A stretch of 22,280 nt of DNA from a virus. The position numbers and the translations under genes were made by a program. Below, piece after piece: positions 15,953-22,280 of this stretch. Position 1 is the first letter of the stretch. Each line of letters opens with the position of its first letter. The notes under the pieces were generated by a model. The model did not search any database, was not told where the DNA came from, and was given only the letters and a program-made list of their open reading frames with translations. The stretch lies in IMG/VR virus record IMGVR_UViG_3300048591_001697, positions 1 through 22,280 of that record. The stretch is one strand, 5' to 3'.

Positions 15953-17221
15953 ATGAGCAACAAGGTCAAATGGATGCACAATGGGTTTCCAGGCGCGCCG
16001 GTGCTGACCAACAACTGGGGCAGCCTAACGGCACTGCTGGACGCGTGCCTGGTCAACGGCTTCAACCTCAAGACGGTGACGGCACTCTCTCGCACGGACG
16101 ATACGGCCACCGCGACCATTGGCTCCGGGCACGGATTCATGGTCGATCAGGTTGTGCTGGTGGAGGGCTGCGATCAGCCGTCCTACAACGGCGAGTTCAC
16201 GGTCATAGGTGTCACCTCGACCACGGTGAGCTTTCGTGTGGCAGGCGAACCTGCGTCGCCCGCCACCACCCAGACCGGCATCACGATGAAGATCGCGCCG
16301 CTGGGATTTGAGATTGCGTTCACGGGCACCCACAAGCGTGCCTACCGAAGCCCAAACCCGCAGTCGAATCGGCACTTCCTGCGTGTCGACGATAGCCTCC
16401 CCACAGGCTACACATCGACGTGGGCCAAGTTCGGGCGCGTGACCATCGCCGAGGGCATGTCCGACATCGACACCTTCGTCGGCGCGCAAGCGCCGTTTAC
16501 GCCGGGTGCGCCGACGCGCAATGAGATCCCGACCGGAAGCGGCACGACGATGTACGCAGGTTGGTTCAAGTGGTACTACGCGCGCCAGTCCTACGCCGAG
16601 ACGTCCGGCGACAACGGCAACTGGGGCCGCAGCTGGGTACTGATCGGCGACGACCGTGGGTTCTTTCTAATCAACTCGTCGGGCTATCAGGGCGACTGGC
16701 GCGTACTGCACGCCTTCACTGATTTCGACAGCTACAAGCCCGGCGACAACTTCGCGTCCTACCTGATCGCTTCGGAACGGTATCAGCAGGCCAACTACAC
16801 GGGCGGCAGCTATCCCTACCAGGATGCCTACTCGTGCCAATCACTCGATACAACCGGCAAGATTTGCATGCGCGATTACACGCAGCTTGGCGGCAATGTG
16901 CGCCTTGGGATGCTCTCGCTCAACGACCAGAACGGTCAATCCATCTCCGGACGTTCTGGTGCGATCCCATTTCCAAACGGCCCGGACTACGGCCTCATCC
17001 TGCATCCGATTTACCTGCGCGAAAGCAGTGGTCATCTGCGAGGGACGTTGCCAGGAATGCTCTGGGTTCACCAAAACCAGCCCTACGGCCATCTGACCAT
17101 GATCGACAACGTCATCGGCTACGAGGATCGCAAGTTTCTCTACGTGACCATCGCTTCGTACTCGAGCGAGACCAACAGCTGCGGCTTTTGCTTTGACATC
17201 ACCGGGCCGTGGAGACCGTAA
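15953..17221 (+). CDS. Unknown distal-tail protein, aromatic- and glycine-rich
   Basis: 422 residues, starting after GAGAGGAA at 15941-15948. No enzyme motif is recognised. The N terminus (NKVKWMHNGFPGAPVLTNNW, then GSLTALLDACLVNGFN) looks like a binding segment that attaches the protein to the tip. Residues 45-105 form a small beta module (SGHGFMVDQVVLVEGCDQ, YNGEFTVIGVTSTTVSFRV) resembling the tail-surface domain seen in phage structural proteins. From about 110 it is rich in Tyr, Trp, Gly and Asn (KWYYARQSY, GDNGNWGRSWVLIGDDRGFFL, GYQGDWRVLHAF), and the end has CGFCFDITGPWRP. The composition suits a carbohydrate- or receptor-facing surface, but that is inference. Its start in the C-terminal overlap of the previous frame (an in-frame ATG at 15782) is rejected. 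Confidence 0.7.
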   Translation: MSNKVKWMHNGFPGAPVLTNNWGSLTALLDACLVNGFNLKTVTALSRTDDTATATIGSGHGFMVDQVVLVEGCDQPSYNGEFTVIGVTSTTVSFRVAGEPASPATTQTGITMKIAPLGFEIAFTGTHKRAYRSPNPQSNRHFLRVDDSLPTGYTSTWAKFGRVTIAEGMSDIDTFVGAQAPFTPGAPTRNEIPTGSGTTMYAGWFKWYYARQSYAETSGDNGNWGRSWVLIGDDRGFFLINSSGYQGDWRVLHAFTDFDSYKPGDNFASYLIASERYQQANYTGGSYPYQDAYSCQSLDTTGKICMRDYTQLGGNVRLGMLSLNDQNGQSISGRSGAIPFPNGPDYGLILHPIYLRESSGHLRGTLPGMLWVHQNQPYGHLTMIDNVIGYEDRKFLYVTIASYSSETNSCGFCFDITGPWRP

Positions 17222-17224
17222 GCC

Positions 17225-18205
17225 GTGGCCTATCCATTTGAGGAGAATTTCGCCTCCGGCATCCCTCCGGGCTTTTCAAGCAACGGCGGCAACGCTGGGA
17301 TCACGACCACGTGGAATGCAGTGGAGGAGTGCGCCGATCTCGTGTTCAACAACTCCCAGAGCTTTTGGCGCTTGTCGGATGCTCCGCTGAGCACGGATTT
17401 CTGGTTCGAGATGGACGTGGAGATCGTTGCATCGGCATCGCCGCCTCCACACTTCGGTTTCTGGCTCTGGACGGGGGTGGGCACCTACGAAGGGCATCGC
17501 CTCTGCGTCTACAACAGCAATTGGGTCCACTCGTACTGGACAAGCGGCGGCTCTGAGTACGAACAGGTCACCGAAGCATGGGCAGGCTGGGCTGTGGTCA
17601 GCGCGCGCCGCACCATCCGGCTAGAGATCAAGCGCCAAGCGAATCTCGACGTGTGGCTTCTGCAACTGTCGGTGGATGGCGAAATCGTCTGGAGCGACCT
17701 CAAGCGCTGGTATTCGTCCCTTCGTCCCTGCATCTTCGGCTACGGGATCACGCTGCGCGTGCATCGGGTCGCAGGTAATGCGGGCAGCGGGCTGGAGGAC
17801 ATGCCGCCTCCCGCGCATCGTCGACTCCCTGTCGCACTGGCGCACCGTGTCCTCGTCCCGGACAACGCAGCTGCGCTGCGTTATGGCCATCGCGGCCTGC
17901 GCCTACTACTCGGCACGCGCAACCACTACTACCACGGTGACCACCGCATCGCTGGCACCGTGAAACACCGCGTGAAAGGGGTTATCGCGGATGAGCCATT
18001 GCAGCGACGCGTGCTGCTGATCGATCAAGCCACGTACATCGTGGTGCGCGAGACCTGGAGCGACGCCAGTACCGGCGCGTACTCGTTCGACCACATCGAC
18101 CCGGTGCCTCACTACCTCGTCATCGCCTTCGACCACGCACGACAGCACCGCGCCGTCATCGCCGACGACCTGCGTGCGCAACCCATGACGGAGTCTCAAC
18201 CGTGA
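17225..18205 (+). CDS. Two-domain tail protein: N-terminal lectin-like beta domain and C-terminal regulatory-like beta domain
   Basis: 326 residues with a GTG start at 17225; GGAG at 17211-17214 lies ten bases upstream. Residues 1-190 (FEENFASGIPPGFSSNGG, then FWFEMDVEIVASASPPPHFG, LWTGVGTYEGHRLCVYNSN, TIRLEIKRQANLDVWLLQLS) have the order of strands expected of a jelly-roll or concanavalin-like fold. After a proline/arginine-rich linker (about 190-235) a second domain begins: GTVKHRVKGVIADEPLQRRV, then LLIDQATYIVVRETWSD, ASTGAYSFDHIDPVPHYLVI, ending AFDHARQHRAVIADDL. This is the 'G.v......p..rrv.l.d.....vr.t.sd..G.Y.f..i.....Y.via.D' pattern of carboxypeptidase-regulatory-like or prealbumin-type beta domains, and is frequent in phage tail proteins. 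The stop overlaps the next GTG start. Fold assignment is by pattern only; the receptor-binding role is a guess. Confidence 0.68.
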   Translation: MAYPFEENFASGIPPGFSSNGGNAGITTTWNAVEECADLVFNNSQSFWRLSDAPLSTDFWFEMDVEIVASASPPPHFGFWLWTGVGTYEGHRLCVYNSNWVHSYWTSGGSEYEQVTEAWAGWAVVSARRTIRLEIKRQANLDVWLLQLSVDGEIVWSDLKRWYSSLRPCIFGYGITLRVHRVAGNAGSGLEDMPPPAHRRLPVALAHRVLVPDNAAALRYGHRGLRLLLGTRNHYYHGDHRIAGTVKHRVKGVIADEPLQRRVLLIDQATYIVVRETWSDASTGAYSFDHIDPVPHYLVIAFDHARQHRAVIADDLRAQPMTESQP

Positions 18206-18591
18206 TCCAGATCTCGAACGCGCTCAACGACTACCGCCTGAACGCCGTCATCAACTTCCTGGCCATCGGCACAGAGAACGCCAGCGTCCGAATCTACAGC
18301 GGCGTGCGTCCGTCCTTCGGCGCGGCCCCGACCGGCGATCTGCTGGCCACCATCGTGTTGGTCGAGCCCATCGGCGAGGTGGAGGACGGGCTGCTGACCA
18401 TCACGCCCACCGGCGAAGCCCTGATTGAAACCAGCGGCGAGGCGACCTGGGCGCGCATCGTCAACGGCAACGGTGCGCTGGCCTGGGACTGCGACGTGTC
18501 CGATCTGGACGGTACGGGCGAATTACGCCTTCCGTCGACCACGCTCTACGCCGGGGGCTACACCCGCATCGTGTCCGGTATTCTGGGGTAG
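18202..18591 (+). CDS. Small conserved tail protein of unknown function
   Basis: 129 residues with a GTG start that overlaps the previous stop (GTGA at 18202-18205). The sequence runs ISNALNDYRLNAVINFLAIG, ASVRIYSGVRPSFGAAPTGD, LLATIVLVEPIGEVEDGLL, then ATWARIVNGNGALAWDCDVSD and a final GELRLPSTTLYAGGYTRIV. It is all beta in appearance, with the 'sGeAtWaRivnGnG' and 'GtGel.L.stt..aG' patterns that recur in phage tail-region proteins of proteobacteria. The compact size, beta composition and position next to the hub-like gene suggest a tip structural subunit, but I cannot assign a function. The gene is complete and ends three bases before the next start. Confidence 0.72.
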   Translation: MIQISNALNDYRLNAVINFLAIGTENASVRIYSGVRPSFGAAPTGDLLATIVLVEPIGEVEDGLLTITPTGEALIETSGEATWARIVNGNGALAWDCDVSDLDGTGELRLPSTTLYAGGYTRIVSGILG

Positions 18592-18594
18592 TCG

Positions 18595-20463
18595 ATGAGC
18601 GATCCCGGCGAAATCACTCTCGCCGCCACGCTGCCCGAACTGAGCTTCACTGCAACCGCGATTCCAAACGCCAACGCCGTATTGCAGACGGCGCTGCCCG
18701 CCCTGACGTTCACGGCGCATGCGGTGACCCGCACGGATGTGTCTCTGGTCGGCACCTTCCCGCCGCTGGCGATGCTGGCTGAGGCACGGTACCAGTCCTA
18801 CGCGGTGCGCCCCATCACTGGGCAGAATTCGACCCGCTGGCAGCACGCCAGCAGGCACAGCAACGGTGCCGAGGCTCGGCGCGAGGCTACATCACACCTG
18901 CACGACGCTTCGCGCTCTCGGTGGCAGAGCGCCGGGCCCTGGGTGATAGGTGTGGAAAACCGCCGCACCAGCACGCGCGTGCGCGCGCCCCTGGCCCGAC
19001 AAACGTGGCAGCAAGGGGCTGTGCCGGTGCCGTCCGGCGCGGTATTGAGCCATGCCGACGCCATCCGGCTGCGCACGACCCGGAAAACGACCTTCGACGA
19101 GGCCATCCGCACCCAGTGGCTGCGCTGGGTCATCCGGCACCAGGACGGTTGGCGCGACCGCAGGCTCACAGCCAACTCCCACTACCAGGAAGCGCAACGG
19201 CACGCCGGGCACTCCCACGCCGAGGGCATCCGCAGCGCGGTTTACCGGCGTCGCTGGTGGACGGCGCTCTGGCAGGCAGCGATGCGTCCCCGACCGGGTC
19301 GCCATCCGGTGGTGCCATTCGTGCCGCCATTGCCCCCGGCGTGCTACGCGCCGAACGGGCACTTGCTGTTTTCCGAGGACGTCGCCACCGATGGCGACCT
19401 CTTGTTCGTCTGCGAGCACTACGACCAGCCGCAGGCCGGGTCGGTGCCCGTTCCCATCCGGAGGATGTATTTCGTGATCAATGAGGTGACGCTGACGCGC
19501 TGGCCCGATGGCACGCCGGTGCCGGTGCAGGGCCTATCGCTATCGCTGGATGCAGATTCTTGGGCATGGGGCTTCGAGGCCACCTTGCCCCTGATCGCCG
19601 AGTCCCTGCTGCTGCCTGCCGAGGGTGCCGCCCCGGTAGAACTCATCGCTACGGTCAACGGCACCGCCTTCCACGTCCTGGCCGAAAACCTGAGCCGTGA
19701 GCGGGTGTTCGGCGACGCCAGTATTCGCATCTCTGGCCGGGGACGCAGCGCAGTCCTGGCCGCTCCTTACGCGCCGGTGATGGCCTTTGCCAACACCGAG
19801 CCGCGCAGCGCGCAGCAGTTGATGGAGGACGTGCTGATGTTCAACGGCATCCCTCTGGGCTGGACAGTGGATTGGGCTCTGACCGATTGGCTGGTGCCCA
19901 CCGGCGTGTTCGCCAAGCAAGGGACGTGGATCGAGGCACTGACCACCATTGTCGGTGCGGCGGGTGGCTACCTGCTGCCGCATCCGTCCGAGAAGATTCT
20001 GCGCGTGCGCCATCGCTACCCGGTGGTGCCGTGGGCCTGGTGGACGGAGGTGACGCCGGACTTCGTGCTGCCAGTGGACACGGTGGCGCGCGAATCGCTG
20101 CGCTGGATCGACAAGCCCGCCTACAACCGTGTGTTCGTTGCAGGCCAGGAGACAGGTGTGCTTGGACAGGTCACGCGCACCGGCACAGCGGGTGATGTGC
20201 TTGCTCCGATGTTGGTCGATGCGCTCATTACCCAAGCTGCGGCGGCACGCCAGCGTGGCATCGCGGTGCTGTCGGACACAGGTCGCCAGATCGAGGTCAC
20301 GCTGCGTCTGCCGGTTCTGCCCGAAACCGGAATCATCGAACCGGGCGCTTTCATTGCTTACCAGGACGGCGGCGTGGCACGGCTGGGGCTGGTGCGCTCG
20401 ACGCGCATCGATGCGGGTTTGCCGGAGGTCTGGCAGACCCTGGGAGTGCAGAGCCATGCATAA
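18595..20463 (+). CDS. Probable tail hub protein with an unusual N-terminal repeat extension
   Basis: 622 residues. Residues 6-68 are three 21-residue units (see repeat). About 69-255 is a strongly basic, Trp/His/Arg-rich stretch (TRWQHASRHSNGAEARREA, RSRWQSAGPW, VYRRRWWTALWQAAMRPRPG), with spaced tryptophans and little regular hydrophobicity. From about 285 the protein becomes well ordered: RRMYFVINEVTLTRWPDGTP, LSLDADSWAWGFEATLP, then ENLSRERVFGDASIRISGRG, SAQQLMEDVLMFNGIPLGWT, and a closing sheet with RVRHRYPVVPWAWW. Such 'v.l.r..Dgt.lp....sl..d.dSWaW' sequences are found in proteins that correspond to tail hub (gp27-like) rings in other phages, which is the basis of this call. The stop overlaps the next gene (ATG at 20456). 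N-terminal function is unknown. Confidence 0.62.
   Translation: MSDPGEITLAATLPELSFTATAIPNANAVLQTALPALTFTAHAVTRTDVSLVGTFPPLAMLAEARYQSYAVRPITGQNSTRWQHASRHSNGAEARREATSHLHDASRSRWQSAGPWVIGVENRRTSTRVRAPLARQTWQQGAVPVPSGAVLSHADAIRLRTTRKTTFDEAIRTQWLRWVIRHQDGWRDRRLTANSHYQEAQRHAGHSHAEGIRSAVYRRRWWTALWQAAMRPRPGRHPVVPFVPPLPPACYAPNGHLLFSEDVATDGDLLFVCEHYDQPQAGSVPVPIRRMYFVINEVTLTRWPDGTPVPVQGLSLSLDADSWAWGFEATLPLIAESLLLPAEGAAPVELIATVNGTAFHVLAENLSRERVFGDASIRISGRGRSAVLAAPYAPVMAFANTEPRSAQQLMEDVLMFNGIPLGWTVDWALTDWLVPTGVFAKQGTWIEALTTIVGAAGGYLLPHPSEKILRVRHRYPVVPWAWWTEVTPDFVLPVDTVARESLRWIDKPAYNRVFVAGQETGVLGQVTRTGTAGDVLAPMLVDALITQAAAARQRGIAVLSDTGRQIEVTLRLPVLPETGIIEPGAFIAYQDGGVARLGLVRSTRIDAGLPEVWQTLGVQSHA
18610..18798 (+). 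repeat. Three 21-residue protein repeats at the N terminus of the hub-like protein
   Basis: The units, 63 bases each, read EITLAATLPELSFTATAI..., NAVLQTALPALTFTAHAV... and DVSLVGTFPPLAMLAEAR.... They share xLxxT/G(L/F)PxLxFxA. At DNA level they have diverged, so they are best seen at the protein level. Confidence 0.75.
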
Positions 20464-20677
20464 CCTCTACCAGCAGTTCCGGCAGTTGCTGCCCGATGCA
20501 CCACTGCAAGCAGGGACCGTGCTCGAGGTCGGCTCAGGTATCGCCCTAGTGGTGCTACCCGGTGGCGGCCTGATCCGCGCGCGTGGCAACGCAACCGTGG
20601 GCCAAACCGTGTTCGTGCGCGACGAGGTGATCGAGGGCATTGCTCCCTCACTGCCGCTAGAACTCATCGACATCTGA
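20456..20677 (+). CDS. Small hub-associated protein, OB-like
   Basis: 73 residues starting inside the end of the hub-like gene (ATG 20456, previous stop 20461-20463). The sequence is a helix (NLYQQFRQLLPDAP) followed by short strands: AGTVLEVGSGIALVVLPGGG, then LIRARGNATVGQTVFVRDEV and a final IAPSLPLELIDI. The G-rich alternating hydrophobic pattern (V.v..G....v.lpGg..i.arG....G..V.V) resembles a small beta-barrel of the kind that accompanies hub proteins in other tails. No catalytic residue is visible. It is the last gene before the hairpin at 20702-20734 and so closes the tail operon. Structural role is inferred. Confidence 0.68.
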   Translation: MHNLYQQFRQLLPDAPLQAGTVLEVGSGIALVVLPGGGLIRARGNATVGQTVFVRDEVIEGIAPSLPLELIDI

Positions 20678-20701
20678 CGCCTGTCCTTCCTACTGACCCC
20701 G

Positions 20702-20738
20702 AACCCGCCTTGGTGCTCACGCATCAGGCGGGTTTCGC
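20702..20738 (+). terminator. Probable rho-independent terminator between tail and lysis genes
   Basis: The arms AACCCGCCT (20702-20710) and AGGCGGGTT (20726-20734) are perfectly complementary over nine bases, with a 15-base loop, and are followed by a short T-rich stretch (TTTCGCATTT). The hairpin lies in the 79-base gap between the last tail gene and the first lysis gene. The T tract is weak, so it may attenuate and not fully stop transcription. Confidence 0.68.
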
Positions 20739-20756
20739 ATTTCTGGAGACCTGCCA

Positions 20757-21062
20757 ATGACTGAACCCGAACAACACCCCGCCGCCCTCGTAGAAAACAT
20801 GCTTCTGCTTCGCCGCGAGGACTTCGACGAACTGCTCGACCGTGCAGCTGAACGCGGGGCCGAACGCTGCCTGGCCCACCTCGGGCTGGAGAACGGCAGT
20901 GCTGCGAAGGACATCCGCGAACTGCGCGATCTGCTGGAAGCTTGGCGTGATGCCCGCCGCACGGCGTGGCAGACCACCATCAAGGTCGTGACCACCGGCA
21001 TCCTGGCCGCGCTGCTGGTGGGTGCCGCCATCAAGTTGAAACTGATGGGAGGCGTGCAATGA
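20757..21062 (+). CDS. Single-TM phage protein (DUF6127-like), lysis-module associated
   Basis: 101 residues preceded by GGAGA at 20745-20749. Residues 1-70 are charged and helical (LLLRREDFDELLDRAAERGA, then AAKDIRELRDLLEAWRDARR), which looks like an amphipathic cytoplasmic part. Residues about 74-94 form one transmembrane helix (IKVVTTGILAALLVGAAIKL). This layout, acidic-basic helix followed by a C-terminal TM, matches DUF6127-type phage proteins that sit in lysis cassettes. It might be a holin of the one-TM type or a holin partner; the second membrane protein downstream is a better holin candidate. The stop overlaps the next start (ATGA at 21059-21062). Confidence 0.7.
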   Translation: MTEPEQHPAALVENMLLLRREDFDELLDRAAERGAERCLAHLGLENGSAAKDIRELRDLLEAWRDARRTAWQTTIKVVTTGILAALLVGAAIKLKLMGGVQ

Positions 21063-21286
21063 CTGCCAAGCCGAAGATCTGCCTTCTGGATGACTGGCAG
21101 CGCGTGTTGCAACGGGCCTGGAGCATTCGCTTCTCGCTGCTGGCCGCTGCCTTCACGGCGGCGGAAGTGGTGGTGCCGCTGTTCGGTGACGTACTGCCGC
21201 GCGGCGCGTTTGTGCTGCTGGCCTTTGCCGCCAGCATTGGCGCAACCGTGGCCCGAATCGTGGCACAGCCGGAGATGCACCGATGA
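21059..21286 (+). CDS. Probable holin, two transmembrane segments
   Basis: 75 residues with two hydrophobic helices, approximately residues 23-41 (IRFSLLAAAFTAAEVVVPL) and 47-67 (LPRGAFVLLAFAASIGATVA), separated by a short loop with FGDVLP. The N terminus is basic with WQRVLQRAWSIRFSLL, and the C terminus ends RIVAQPEMHR. Small two-TM proteins with this 'WSvrl..l......a....lP..lP....l.......a..arlvaQ' pattern occur right before endolysin genes in many proteobacterial phages and are treated as holins. A holin would form membrane lesions or depolarise the membrane to trigger lysis and release the SAR endolysin. The start was set at ATG 21059, overlapping the previous stop. The family fit is good, but no experimental proof is visible. 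Confidence 0.72.
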   Translation: MTAKPKICLLDDWQRVLQRAWSIRFSLLAAAFTAAEVVVPLFGDVLPRGAFVLLAFAASIGATVARIVAQPEMHR

Positions 21287-21783
21287 TCCGGCCACCGCAA
21301 AGACGCACGGTGGCCGCGCTGACGCTGTCCGCCGCTGCCCTGGTCGGCATCGTGCTGCACGAGGGCTACACCGACCGCGCGGTGATCCCGGTCAAGGGCG
21401 ATGTGCCGACCATCGGCTTCGGTACCACCACTGGAGTGAAGATCGGCGACACCACTACGCCGCCGAAGGCATTGGCTCGGGCCCTCACCGACGTGCAGCA
21501 GTTCGAGGGGGCGCTGAAAACTTGCGTGACCGTACCCCTGGCCCAGCACGAGTACGACGCACTGGTGAGCTTCTCCTACAACGTCGGCAGCCGGGCGTTC
21601 TGCCAGTCCACCCTGGTCAGAAAACTCAATGCCGGGGACTACGCTGGGGCGTGCTCCGAGCTGCTGCGCTGGCGCTTCTTCCAGGGCAAGGACTGCGCGC
21701 TGCCTGGAAACGCACGGCTGTGCGGAGGGCTGGCTACACGGCGGGAAGCCGAATACCGGCAGTGCATTGGGGAGGCATCGTGA
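21283..21783 (+). CDS. SAR endolysin, GH24 (T4 lysozyme-type) muramidase
   Basis: 166-residue peptidoglycan-cleaving enzyme. The N terminus has basic RR at 7-8 and then a weakly hydrophobic, Ala/Gly/Ser/Thr-rich segment (TVAALTLSAAALVGIVL, residues 9-25) typical of a signal-arrest-release sequence that exports the enzyme tethered to the membrane until depolarisation frees it. The catalytic glutamate is E27 in LHEGY, and T43 in VPTIGFG is the conserved threonine. The usual aspartate nine residues after the Glu is replaced (P36); D40 is the nearest acidic residue. Further conserved elements are PLAQHEYDALVSFSYNVGS, the STLVRKLNAGDY helix, and GGLATRREAEYR near the end. Six cysteines lie in the mature domain and none in the SAR segment. 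The start overlaps the holin stop (ATGA). Confidence 0.9.
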   Translation: MIRPPQRRTVAALTLSAAALVGIVLHEGYTDRAVIPVKGDVPTIGFGTTTGVKIGDTTTPPKALARALTDVQQFEGALKTCVTVPLAQHEYDALVSFSYNVGSRAFCQSTLVRKLNAGDYAGACSELLRWRFFQGKDCALPGNARLCGGLATRREAEYRQCIGEAS

Positions 21784-22280
21784 ACGTAATTCCCTGGCCG
21801 TACCGCCTACTGGCTATGGCGGCGCTCGGCGTAGCCCTGGTCAGCTTTGGCTGGATCAAGGGTGCGACTCACGTTCAGGCGCAGTGGGATGCCGCTGTCC
21901 AGCAACAAACCCTGCAGGCGGCCGCCAACCGCGAGATGCAGGCGCAAGCCACCGTCAAGGTCGTCACCCAGTACGTCGACCGCGTCCGCGTCGTTCGCGA
22001 GAAGGGCGAAACCATCATCAAGGAAGTTCCCGTCTATGTGCCCGTTAAAGCCGATGCTGCTTGCACTATCAACCGTGGCTTTGTGCGCCTGCACGACGCT
22101 GCCGCCGCCGGTGACTTGCCCGAGCCCGCCGGAGATGCTGATGCGGCCGCCGCAGGGGTTGCGCTCTCTGCCGTTGCCGGAACCGTTGCCGCCAACTACC
22201 AGACCTGCCACGAGAATGCCCAGCAACTGAGGGCCCTGCAAACGTGGATCAGGGAGATGAAGTTTGCCGCTGAACAGTAG
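21780..22280 (+). CDS. Inner-membrane spanin, Rz-like
   Basis: 166 residues starting at GTG 21780, which overlaps the endolysin stop (GTGA). An N-terminal transmembrane segment (about residues 8-25, YRLLAMAALGVALVSFGW) is followed by a periplasmic coiled-coil-like region rich in Gln/Ala/Glu/Arg (AAVQQQTLQAAANREMQAQA, then RVRVVREKGETIIKEVPVYV), and a C-terminal part with CTINRGFVRLHDAAAAG and two cysteines. The TINRGFVRLHDAA stretch is a recurring feature of Rz-type spanins. Together with Rz1, which is encoded inside it, it fuses the inner and outer membranes in the last step of lysis. The longer open frame reaching back to 21090 is rejected, since it covers the holin and endolysin genes. Confidence 0.86.
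   Translation: MNVIPWPYRLLAMAALGVALVSFGWIKGATHVQAQWDAAVQQQTLQAAANREMQAQATVKVVTQYVDRVRVVREKGETIIKEVPVYVPVKADAACTINRGFVRLHDAAAAGDLPEPAGDADAAAAGVALSAVAGTVAANYQTCHENAQQLRALQTWIREMKFAAEQ
22036..22230 (+). CDS. Outer-membrane spanin lipoprotein, Rz1-like, nested in Rz
   Basis: 64 residues in the +1 frame relative to Rz, wholly inside it. An AAGGAAG sits at 22019-22025, about 10 bases before ATG 22036; an in-frame ATG at 22054 has no clear ribosome site. The signal peptide (CPLKPMLLALSTVALCAC) ends in a lipobox L-C-A-C, so the lipidated residue would be C19. The mature 46-residue protein is proline-rich (CTTLPPPVTCPSPPEML, then LPLPEPLPPTTRP), which is the hallmark of Rz1. It would be anchored in the outer membrane and pair with the Rz periplasmic domain. 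No Asp is present at position +2, agreeing with outer-membrane sorting. Confidence 0.85.
   Translation: MCPLKPMLLALSTVALCACTTLPPPVTCPSPPEMLMRPPQGLRSLPLPEPLPPTTRPATRMPSN

Noticed and set aside
21090-21779. Upstream extension of the spanin frame across the holin and endolysin genes
   Set aside because: Both genes covered are well supported, and the extension is Arg/Cys/Trp-rich shadow sequence. GTG 21780 overlapping the endolysin stop fits the local pattern.
1-22280. CRISPR arrays, tRNA genes, insertion sequences, diversity-generating retroelement repeats
   Set aside because: No direct repeat arrays with spacers, no tRNA-like cloverleaf, no transposase and no reverse transcriptase or template/variable repeat pair could be seen by reading. 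The only repeats are protein-level modules inside tail genes.

Overview
The window is a GC-rich run of tightly packed genes, all on the + strand, from the late (structural and lysis) region of a tailed double-stranded DNA phage or prophage. It starts inside the large terminase gene and ends exactly at the stop codon of the inner-membrane spanin gene. No integrase, repressor, tRNA or host gene is present, so a lytic phage and an integrated prophage cannot be told apart. High G/C at third codon positions and a Gram-negative lysis set (SAR-type endolysin plus Rz/Rz1 spanins) point to a proteobacterial host, plausibly a beta- or gammaproteobacterium. The exact host is not determined.

Head module (1-5195): it follows the lambda order. 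The genes are the terminase large subunit end (A), gpW-like joining protein, portal (B), S49 protease with an in-frame nested scaffold (C/Nu3), decoration protein (D), major capsid (E) and an FII-like connector. No separate FI-like gene lies between E and the connector.

Tail core (5200-11896): this holds a probable tail terminator, a small unknown protein, the tail tube protein, a tail-assembly chaperone made in two forms by a likely -1 frameshift at a T7 run, a Z-like/DUF6441-like protein and a 1346-residue tape measure. No sheath gene is seen, so the particle is probably a siphovirus with a long non-contractile tail.

Distal tail (11913-20677): instead of lambda M-L-K-I-J there is a different seven-gene block. 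It includes a 1201-residue protein with six or seven tandem beta modules, a 422-residue aromatic-rich protein, a two-domain 326-residue protein, a 622-residue hub-like protein with a 21-residue triple repeat at its N terminus, and three small proteins. This is the least understood and most interesting part of the window.

Lysis module (20757-22280): it follows a hairpin that looks like a terminator. It contains a one-TM protein, a two-TM probable holin, a GH24 SAR endolysin, and Rz with Rz1 fully nested in another frame. Most neighbouring genes touch or overlap by 1-4 bases, consistent with co-transcription and translational coupling.
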